A stretch of DNA of 16,945 nt from Geobacter sp. UBA6802 (lineage in GTDB: Bacteria > Desulfobacterota > Desulfuromonadia > Geobacterales > Pseudopelobacteraceae). Position 1 is the stretch's first letter; each line of letters begins with the position of its first letter. The position numbers and the translations under genes are program-made. Shown piece by piece: positions 1 through 8,700 of the stretch. Under the pieces are notes generated by a model. That model did not search any database and had not been told where the DNA came from. It saw only the letters and a list, made by a program, of their open reading frames with translations. Location: the NCBI GenBank assembly GCA_002452325.1, contig DKFG01000001.1, positions 21,087 through 38,031 on the forward strand, written 5' to 3'.

Positions 1-2750
1 AAATTCAGGGTCAAGGGTCAGGGGTCAAGGGTCAGGAAACAGGTTCTTTAAACCTTGCCCCTGTCGTTGAGACCCTGCTTGCTGTTGTCAGTGACAAGAC
101 CGGGTATCCGGTTGAAATGCTGGAACTGTCCATGAGCATGGATGCTGATCTGGGGATCGACTCCATCAAGCGGGTGGAGATCCTCTCTAGCCTGCAGGAG
201 CGGCTACCGGATGCACCGGTGGTTGGGCCGGAACAGCTGGGCGTGCTCAACACCCTGGGACAGATCGCAGAATTCCTGGGGCAAGGCACAGAAATTCAGG
301 GTCAAGGGTCAAGGGTCAAGGGTCAGGAAGCAGCTGCTTCAAACCTTGCCCCTTGCCCCTTGCCCCTTGCCCCTGCGATCACCCTGTACCGCAGCAGTAT
401 TGTTGCTCAGCCGTTGTCCGCTACTGACCGGCAGATCAGCCTGGCAGAAGGTGGCCTGATTGTGGTGACCGATGATGGTTCGCCCTTTAGTGCAGAACTG
501 TGCAGCTGCCTGACTGCCCGTGGCCATCGGGTGATCATGACCAAGGTTCTTGATATTCTTGAGCTGCTTCCTGTTGATCAGGTTGCTGGTCTGGTACTGA
601 TTGCACCGGCTGACGGCACTGGCGACAGTTTCCTTATAAACGGATTCCAACTGCTCAAGCAGGTAGCACCGGGACTTAAACGGGCCGGGCGCGAAGGTGG
701 CGCCCTGTTTGCCACGGTCTCCCGACTGGATGGTGCCTTTGGCTGCATTGCAGGATCACAACTGGTTGATCCGCTTTCAGGCGGGCTGGCCGGCATGACC
801 AAAACCGCTCGCCATGAATGGCCAGAGGTATCGTGTAAAGCCATTGATCTGGGGCATATTCCTGATCAGGCAACTGCAGTCAGAGCAGTTGCAGACGAGC
901 TGTTCCTGAGCGGACCTTCAGAGGCAGGGCTTTCAGAAAACGGGCGAATCAGCCTGTCATTGCAGGATCTGCCTGCCCTGTCCAGTGAAGCAGCCCCGAT
1001 CAATCCAGGCGACCTGGTCGTGATCACCGGCGGCGGACGCGGGGTTACCGCTGCTGCTGCCGTCTCCCTGGCCAAGGCCTGGCAGCCGCTGTTGGTACTA
1101 CTGGGCCGCAGCCCCCTGCCTGAACAGGAGCCGGACTGGCTGCAACCCCTGAATGACGAGTCGGCCATCAAGCGTGCCATCATGACCAACAGCAGAGAAA
1201 AACTGCACCCCCGTGAGATTGAGGAACGTTACCAGGCCTGTATCACCGGACGGGAACTGCAGGACACCATAGCCCAGATCCGGGCGGTTGGGGGTACGGC
1301 ACTGTACTACACGGTTGATATCCGTGATGCCCGAGCAGTGGCTGATCTGATGGCTGAACTGCGCAAAAAACATGGCTCGATCCGCGGTATTGTCCATGGC
1401 GCCGGTGTACTGGCAGACCGCCTGATCGTAGACAAGACCCGTGAACAGTTCAATCAGGTCTACAGCACCAAGGTGGTCGGCCTGCGCTCTCTGCTGGATG
1501 CCACCCGCAGTGATGATCTGCGCTTTATTGCCCTGTTTGGTTCCACCACCGGTCGTCTGGGACGTTCCGGCCAGGTGGACTATGCAGTTGCCAACGAGGC
1601 GCTGAACAAGCTGGCGCAAAACGAGGCGCGCAACCGCAGCAGTTGCCGCACTATCTGCGTTAACTGGGGACCTTGGGATGGCGGCATGGTCACCCCGGCC
1701 CTGAAAAAGGTCTTTGCTGCCGAGGGTATCGGCCTGATCCCGCTGCAGGAGGGTGCTGACCTGCTGGTGCAGGAGCTTGGCAGCCGACAGGGACCGGTGG
1801 AGGTTACGGTACTGGCCGGTGTCAGCGGTGCCAGACTGACCATTGAGCAACCTAAAACAGCAGCTCCGCTTAAGGAGGCGTTGCGCCTGACCTTGAACGT
1901 GGATGACTTCCCGTTTATCAGCTCCCATGTCATTGACAACAAGGCGGTGCTGCCAATGGCCATGATCGTCGAGTGGCTGGCCCATGCCGCCCTGCACGGT
2001 AACCCCGGCTTCCGTTTCCACGGTTTTAACGACCTGCGGATCTGTAAAGGGGTGATCATTGATCGCACCTCCCCCTGCACCCTGCAGCTGATGGCAGGCA
2101 AGAGCAAACGCCAGGATGCCTTTTATCTGGTACCGGTGGAACTGGTCAGTTCCCAATCTAATGGCCGCCCCCAACTGCATGCGCGGGCCGATATCGTGCT
2201 GGCCAACCGCCTGCCTGAAGGGCTGCGGACCATAAAAGAGCTGCCCAACAGCCCCTACAGCCAGAGCAGCGCCGTCTATGATCAGCCCTACCTGTTCCAC
2301 GGCCCGGATCTGCAGGGCATTGAACAGGTGGTTTCATGCTCTGAAAAAGGGATCAGCGCACTGGTCAAGGCAGCGCCCCAACCAGTCGGCTGGATCAAGT
2401 CACCGTTGCGCAGCAACTGGCTGACCGATCCGCTGGTGGTGGACAGCGCCTTCCAGATGATGATCCTCTGGAGCTTTGAACGATTCGGCGCCGGGTCGCT
2501 CCCCTCTTTTGCTGCCAGATATCGTCAGTTTAGTGAAACCTTCCCCAGGGAAGGGGCACAGGTGCTGATCAGGGTCAGTTCCGCCCAGAACCATGGTGCG
2601 GTTGCTGATATCGAGTTTCTGGATCGCAGCAGCGGCAAGCTGATTGCCCGTCTTGAAGGGTACGAGTGCGTGATTGACGGCTTACTGGCCCAGGCTTTTC
2701 AGCGCAACCAGCTCTCCCAGTCAGCGGTGACAGGTATGGTAGCTGCCTGA
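1..2750 (+). CDS. pfaA: PfaA-like PUFA/secondary-lipid synthase, C-terminal part (ACP-KR-DH), 5'-truncated by window edge
   Basis: This is the 3' end of a multidomain synthase that extends or reduces an ACP-bound acyl chain. The frame is open from base 3 to the TGA at 2748-2750, so the gene starts upstream; the ATG at 117 lies inside an ACP domain. Domains seen: an ACP (about 66-280) with the phosphopantetheine serine in LGIDSIKR (Ser codon 162-164); a KR with Rossmann motif VITGGGRGVT (about 1020-1050), Ser codon 1542-1544 and the tyrosine of VDYAVAN at 1581-1583; and a C-terminal double-hotdog dehydratase-like domain with His at 1926-1928 (HVIDNKAVLP) and an Asp-x3-Gln motif (Asp 2442-2444, Gln 2454-2456). 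The canonical HxxxGxxxxP has Asn in place of Gly. The order ACP-KR-DH matches the C-terminal half of PfaA. The linkers on both sides of the ACP are translated heptameric DNA repeats with a 291-nt period, so this is probably the last of a tandem ACP array. The KS expected upstream is not visible. The stop overlaps the next start (TGATG). Confidence 0.88.
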   Translation, partial: IQGQGSGVKGQETGSLNLAPVVETLLAVVSDKTGYPVEMLELSMSMDADLGIDSIKRVEILSSLQERLPDAPVVGPEQLGVLNTLGQIAEFLGQGTEIQGQGSRVKGQEAAASNLAPCPLPLAPAITLYRSSIVAQPLSATDRQISLAEGGLIVVTDDGSPFSAELCSCLTARGHRVIMTKVLDILELLPVDQVAGLVLIAPADGTGDSFLINGFQLLKQVAPGLKRAGREGGALFATVSRLDGAFGCIAGSQLVDPLSGGLAGMTKTARHEWPEVSCKAIDLGHIPDQATAVRAVADELFLSGPSEAGLSENGRISLSLQDLPALSSEAAPINPGDLVVITGGGRGVTAAAAVSLAKAWQPLLVLLGRSPLPEQEPDWLQPLNDESAIKRAIMTNSREKLHPREIEERYQACITGRELQDTIAQIRAVGGTALYYTVDIRDARAVADLMAELRKKHGSIRGIVHGAGVLADRLIVDKTREQFNQVYSTKVVGLRSLLDATRSDDLRFIALFGSTTGRLGRSGQVDYAVANEALNKLAQNEARNRSSCRTICVNWGPWDGGMVTPALKKVFAAEGIGLIPLQEGADLLVQELGSRQGPVEVTVLAGVSGARLTIEQPKTAAPLKEALRLTLNVDDFPFISSHVIDNKAVLPMAMIVEWLAHAALHGNPGFRFHGFNDLRICKGVIIDRTSPCTLQLMAGKSKRQDAFYLVPVELVSSQSNGRPQLHARADIVLANRLPEGLRTIKELPNSPYSQSSAVYDQPYLFHGPDLQGIEQVVSCSEKGISALVKAAPQPVGWIKSPLRSNWLTDPLVVDSAFQMMILWSFERFGAGSLPSFAARYRQFSETFPREGAQVLIRVSSAQNHGAVADIEFLDRSSGKLIARLEGYECVIDGLLAQAFQRNQLSQSAVTGMVAA
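8..63 (+). repeat. Heptamer repeat in ACP-ACP linker (GGGTCAA/G arm plus CCTTGCC arm)
   Basis: Four tandem heptamers, GGGTCAA or GGGTCAG, at 8-14, 15-21, 22-28 and 29-35. They are followed at 53-63 by CCTTGCC plus CCTG, a near-complementary arm. The repeat is read in frame as a Gly/Gln/Lys-rich linker before the ACP domain. The same arrangement recurs 291 bases downstream. Confidence 0.85.
299..375 (+). repeat. Heptamer repeat in ACP-KR linker, expanded copy of the repeat at 8-63
   Basis: GGGTCAA at 299-305, 306-312 and 313-319, then GGGTCAG at 320-326, a 17-base spacer, and four CCTTGCC heptamers at 344-371 followed by CCTG. The arms could pair as a stem with one U-C mismatch per heptamer. 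It is translated as a Gly/Gln/Lys stretch followed by an Ala/Pro/Leu/Cys stretch. The number of right-arm units (one at 53, four here) differs from the preceding linker, as expected if the array expands and contracts. Confidence 0.85.
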
Positions 2751-5700
2751 TGCAGGACAGCCGCAACAGCGTAGCCATTGTCGGCATCGGCGGCCTGTTT
2801 CCTGATGCGCCGGACCTTGAGCAGTACTGGGAGCTGATTCGCAACGCACGCAGTGCGGTTCGGGAGGTTCCGGCAGGTCGTTGGCAGGTGGCTGCTGATC
2901 AGGTCTATGATCCTGAAGTGGGTAAGCCTGACCATGTCTACAGCACCAAGGGTTGTTTTCTGACCGAGACACCGTATCTGCCGGAACTGAAAGGGATGGA
3001 TCCACTCTTTCACCTGTTGGTGACTGCGGGCAGGCGTGCCTTTGATGATGCGCAGACCGCAGGGCTTGACCTGCGGAGGGTCGGTGTCATCATCGGCAAT
3101 CTGGCCCTGCCGTCTGAGACCTCCACCATCCTGGCCCGTAACTGGCTGGGCCGCAGCTTTGAAGAACAGGTAACCGGTACTGCTTCCGCACCTATCCCCA
3201 CCTCACCCTTAAACCGTTATGTTGCCGGCCTGCCAGCCGGTATCCTGGCCCAGCAGCTGGGACTGGGTGGTGTCACCAACACCCTGGATGCTGCCTGCGC
3301 CTCATCACTCTACGCCATCAAACTGGCCATGGATGAACTGCTCTCCGGCAGGGCTGATGCCATGCTATCCGGCGGTCTGTCCCGGCCTGATCCGCTCTAC
3401 ACCCAGATGGGGTTCTGCCAGTTGCGCGCCCTGTCCAGGCGAGGTATTTCGGCGCCGTTTGACGCCCAGGGGGATGGACTCCTGACCGGCGAAGGGGCCG
3501 GTATCTTTGTACTCAAACGCACCTGCGATGCCCTGGCCCAGGGTGATCGAATCTACGGGATCATCCGGGCTGTGGGTCTTTCCAATGATGTGGGCGGCAG
3601 TCTGTTGGCCCCCTCATCAGAGGGCCAGGTGCGAGCCATATATGCCGCCTATCAGCAGGCTGGCTGGAAGCCGCAGGATGTGGATCTGATCGAGTGTCAC
3701 GCCACTGGAACCCCTGTGGGTGATGCGGTTGAGGTGGCCAGTCTCAAGGAACTCTGGCACGGAGTAGAGCAGGATCAGCAGTGCGTGATCGGCTCGGTCA
3801 AATCCAACATCGGCCACCTGCTGACCGCAGCAGGCAGCGCTGCCCTGACCAAGGTGCTGCTGGCAATACAGCACCAGACCCTGCCCCCCACTGCCGGTTT
3901 CACCAAACCACAGCCGGGCATGCAGCTGGAGCAGAGCCCGTTCCGGGTCCTGACCAAGGCTGAACCGTGGCAGCGCCGGGACAAACATACACCCCGCCGG
4001 GCTGCCATCAGTGCCTTTGGTTTCGGCGGCATCAATGCCCACCTGCTGCTGGAGGAATATATACCTTCTGTAGGGGCCTATGGCCATACGCCCCTCCAAC
4101 CGCCAACAACGTCTGAACCGATTGCCATAGTCGGCCTGGATGCCTCTTTTGGCCCCTGGCAGGGACTGCAGGCTGTGCAGCAGCGGCTGCTGTCAGACCA
4201 CGATGACCAGATGCCGACGACACCTGCCCATTGGTGGGGTGTGCAGGACTGTCGCTGGTTCAAACAGCAGGGCCTGGACAAAACCAGCTACAGCGGCTGG
4301 TACCTGGGCCAGTTGCAGATCAGTCCCAATCGTTTCCGGATCCCCCCTAAAGAAATGGAGGAGATGCAGCCCCAGCAGCTGCTGATGCTGCAGACCGCTG
4401 CCAATGCCCTGCAGAATGCAGGTATGGCGCAGCAGGACCATCTGCGTACCGGCACCTTTATCGGCATAGCCTATGATCTGAACAGCACCGGCTTTTCACT
4501 GCGCTGGCCCATGCCTCAACAGGCCAGGGGCTGGGCCGTCAGGTTGGGCAAACAGCTCAGTGAATCAGAACGTGCTGACTGGGTTACCAAACTGCGGGAC
4601 AGCATCTCGCCACCCCTGAACGCCAACCGAACCATGGGCAGCCTGGGCAATATTGTGGCCAGCCGGATTGCCCGTGAATTCAAGATCGGCGGCCCCAGCT
4701 TCACTGTCTCAAGCGAAGAGAGTTCCGGTATCCGCGCCCTGGAGATTGCCGTACGGATGCTGCAACAACATGAGCTTGATCAGGCCCTGGCAGGGGCCGT
4801 TGATCTGGCAGGTGACCTGCGGGCGGTATTGGGTCAGCAGACAGTGGCTCCCAGCTCCCCGAGCAACAGATCTCTCCCCTTTGACCAACAGGCAGATGGC
4901 GTGTTGATCGGTGAAGGCGCCTGCGCTCTCGTGTTGAAGCGGTTGTCTGATGCAGAGCGGGACGGCAACCGGATCTATGGCCTGATCCGTGCCATTGCCT
5001 CGGGAAATGGTCCTGTGCAGGAACAGCTGTCACTGGTGCAGCAAGTGGTTAACGAAGCAGCTGTTACGCCGTCATCCATCACGCTGGTCAGTACCGCAGC
5101 AACAGGGGTACCGCAACAGGATCAGGCCGAGGCACTCGTCCTGCAACAGTCCTTCAGCACCCCGGCTTTTATCAGCAGCGCTGCTGCACGGCTAGGCCAT
5201 ACCGGCGCAGCCAGCGGCTTGGCATCGCTGCTACACGGCCTGCTCTGCCTGTATCAGGAGATCCTTCCCAAAGGAGGAACCCCTGAAACCAGACTGGCTT
5301 CCCTGAGTACCACGCCCCTGCTGCCGACACCCGCTTCACGCTACTGGCTGCGCAATCGTGAGGATGGCCCGCGCCGCGCCCTGGTTGCCTCATATGGTGT
5401 GGATGGCTCCTGTTCCCAAGTACTGCTGGAGGGGTGGGACGGTATCCAGCCGCAGCAGGCCGAGACTGAGCGGCGTACCCCGCTGGGTGCCTGCCGGGAG
5501 CTGCTGTTTCCCCTGGTAGCAAACACGTCACACGAACTGTCTGCAGAGCTGGATCTGCTGCAACAGCGGCTGCGGGCAGCTGGTCGCAACCTATCCGGGC
5601 TGGCAGCAGAGTACTGCTGCAGGATCACCCCTGCAACCACCCAACCGTTTGGTATGGCCCTGATTGCCGGAGATGCAGAGCAGCTTGAGGCCTTGATTGA

Positions 5701-8700
5701 ACAGGCCCGGCTCTGTCTGCATCGCAATGGCGATCTGAGCGACCTGCCGATCAACCTGCGGGAGCGGCTCTTTTTCAGCACCAATCCATTGGCAGAGCAG
5801 GGCAAGATCGCCTTTGTCTTCCCCGGCTCCGGCAACCATTACCCTGACATGGCCCGTGAGCTGCTGGCCTGCTGGCCTGCTGTTCTACGACGTCAGGACA
5901 ACGAGAATCGCAGACTGAAAGATCAGTTTCAGCCTGATCTGTTCTGGGCTGAAACAGCACTTGAACAGCTGAACGATAACCACCGGGCCGTTATTTTCGG
6001 TCAGGTGGCAACCGGCTGCGCAATCAGTGACCTGGTACGCAGCTTCGGAGTCAATCCCTCCAGTGTGATCGGCTACAGCCTGGGGGAGTCTGCGGCCCTG
6101 TTTTCCACCCGAACCTGGACCGAACGGGATCTGATGTACCAACGGATGCAGGATTCCACCCTGTTCACGCATGATCTGGCCGGTGCATGCAGGTCTGCCC
6201 ACACCGCCTGGAGACTTGCTGATGACCAGCAGGTCAGCTGGAGCCTGGGGGTAGTGATGGCCCCGATGGACAAGGTGAGACAGGCCATCAAGGAGATGCA
6301 GTCAGGTTTTTCCTTGCCCCTTGCCCCTTGCCCCTTGCCCCTGCCTTTCCGGGTCTATCTGCTGATCATCAACACCCCTGATGAGTGTGTGATTGGTGGT
6401 GACAGCGTTGCAGTCACAGAGCTGATCAAGCAGCTTGATTGCCATTTCTTCCCGCTGTATGGGGTGACTACGGTGCATTGCGCGGCGGCCCGACCGGTTG
6501 CCCAGCCGTACCATGACCTGCACCTGTTTACAACCAATCCGCCCCAGGGTGTGACCTTCTACAGCAATGCCAAAGGGGACCGTTTTGAGCCGACCAGGGA
6601 GAGTTGTGCTGCAGCGATCCTGGATCAGGCCTTGCACGGCATTGACTACCCGGCCACCATTGAGGCTGCTTACCGTGATGGCGTACGCCTGTTCCTGGAG
6701 ATGGGGCCGGGCAACTCCTGCAGCCGTATGATCTCCCGCATCCTGGAAGGTCGCCCCCACCTGGCCCGTTCGGCCTGCTACAGCAGCCAGGATCAGGTAT
6801 TGAATCTGCTGCGCCTGCTGGGCAGCCTGGTGGCAGAACGGGTGCCGCTGGATCTTTCGCCGCTCTGCATGGATCAACCACTGGCGGACAAATCAGCCGG
6901 CAGAGCGGCACCACTGTGCCAGATACTGGGGGGCAAACGGTTTGCAATACCAAAACTTCAGACCAGTCAGACTTATCAGACTGTTCTGACAAAAGAACCT
7001 GCCCCTGTTGCAGAGCTGCTGCAACAGTTTTCACAGGCACAGACCGCCAGTATCGCTGCCCACGAGGCATTTCTATCCTTCAGCAACAGCCTGACCCAGT
7101 CCATGGCCCAGGCAATGGCGCTGCAGGCAAGCCTGCAGCAGGCGCTGGGTGGTTCGGCTCCGCTCACCAACCCCACTCATACGATTTACAGCACCCGCAC
7201 CCTGAGCGAAGTCGAAGGGTACCCTGAGCCGAATCGTAACATTGCTCGTAACATTGCCTTTAATCGTGAACTCTGTATGGAGTTTGCCATCGGTTCTGCG
7301 GCAAAAATGCTGGGTCCAAGGTTTGCGGAAGTAGACTCCTTCCCCACCCGGGTACGGCTGCCGGATGAGCCGCTGATGCTGGTTGACCGGATTATCAAGC
7401 TGGAAGGTGAGCCCTGTTCCATGACCCATGGCCGGGTGGTTACCGAGCACGATATCTTCCCTAACGCCTGGTATCTGGATGGCGGACGGATCCCCACCTG
7501 TATTGCAGTGGAGGCCGGCCAGGCCGACCTGTTCCTGTCCGGCTATCTGGGGATCGACTTCATCACCAGGGGGCTGGCGGTCTACCGTCTGCTGGATGCG
7601 GTGGTCACCTTCCACCGTGGCCTGCCCGGCCCTGGGGAGACCATCACCTACGATATCAGGATTGAGCGGTTCTTCCGGCAGGGGGACACCTGGCTGTTCC
7701 GCTTCTTCTTTGAGGCATCAGTGGGTGGGGAGCCGCTGCTCTCCATGCGTGACGGTTGTGCCGGATTCTTTACCGCACAGGATCTTGAAGCCGGCAAGGG
7801 GATTGTTCGTCCGCTGGTTGACCCGCGCCCCACAACCGGCACCAGACCGGCTGACTGGCAGGAACTGGTACCGCTGGCTCGCGAGGGGTACAGCGCTGAA
7901 CAGCTTGATCGCCTGCGCCAGGGTGATCTGGCTGGCTGTTTTGGCCCCTTGTTCAGCGGTCTGGCCATCAAACAGCCTTTGACCATTCCGGGCAATAGAA
8001 TGCGGCTGGTACACCGGGTCAATGAGATCATTCCCCATGGCGGGCGCTACGGTCAGGGGATGATCCGGGCTGAGGCAGATATTCACCCTGATGACTGGTT
8101 CATCACCTGCCACTTTGTGGATGACCGGGTTATGCCCGGCACCCTGATGTATGAGTGCTGCATGCACACCCTGCGGATTCTGCTGCTGCGGATCGGCTGG
8201 GTTGCAGAAACGGGCCGGGCAGCCTGGGAGCCGGTGCCGGGGGTTGCCAGCAAGCTCTGCTGTCGCGGACAGGTGCTGGAAACAACCAGGGTGGTGACCT
8301 ACGAGGTTACCATCCGCGAAATCGGCTATCGACCGGAACCATACGTGCTGGTGGATGCCCTGATGTATGCCGATGACAAGCCGATTGTAGAGATTTCCAA
8401 CATGTCCTGCCGCCTCTCCGGCACCACCAGGCAGCAGCTTGAACAACTCTGGCAGGGACGCAAAGTTGAAAAGCTCCCTCTCCCTCAGGGCGAGGGCTGG
8501 GGTGAGGGCAACAATTATATCAAGCCAGCGGTGTACACCAAAGAACAGATCCTGGCCTACAGTAACGGCAAGCCTTCTGAGGGTTTCGGCGACCGTTACC
8601 AGGTCTTTGATCAGCAGCGCAAGATCGCCCGTCTGCCCGGACCCCCGTTCCAGTTTATGGATCGGGTCACCGCTGTTACGGGTGAGCCGTGGCAGATGAA

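Noticed and set aside
117..119. ATG 117 as the true start of the first synthase gene
   Set aside because: It lies inside an ACP domain whose first helix (VVETLLAVVSDKTGYP) is encoded upstream in the same open frame, which continues to the window edge.
1098..2300. 400-codon open frame on the minus strand
   Set aside because: It is antisense to the KR and DH domains of the pfaA-like gene, which carry clear motifs. The translation shows no recognisable domain; long antisense frames are expected in GC-rich genes with strong codon bias.
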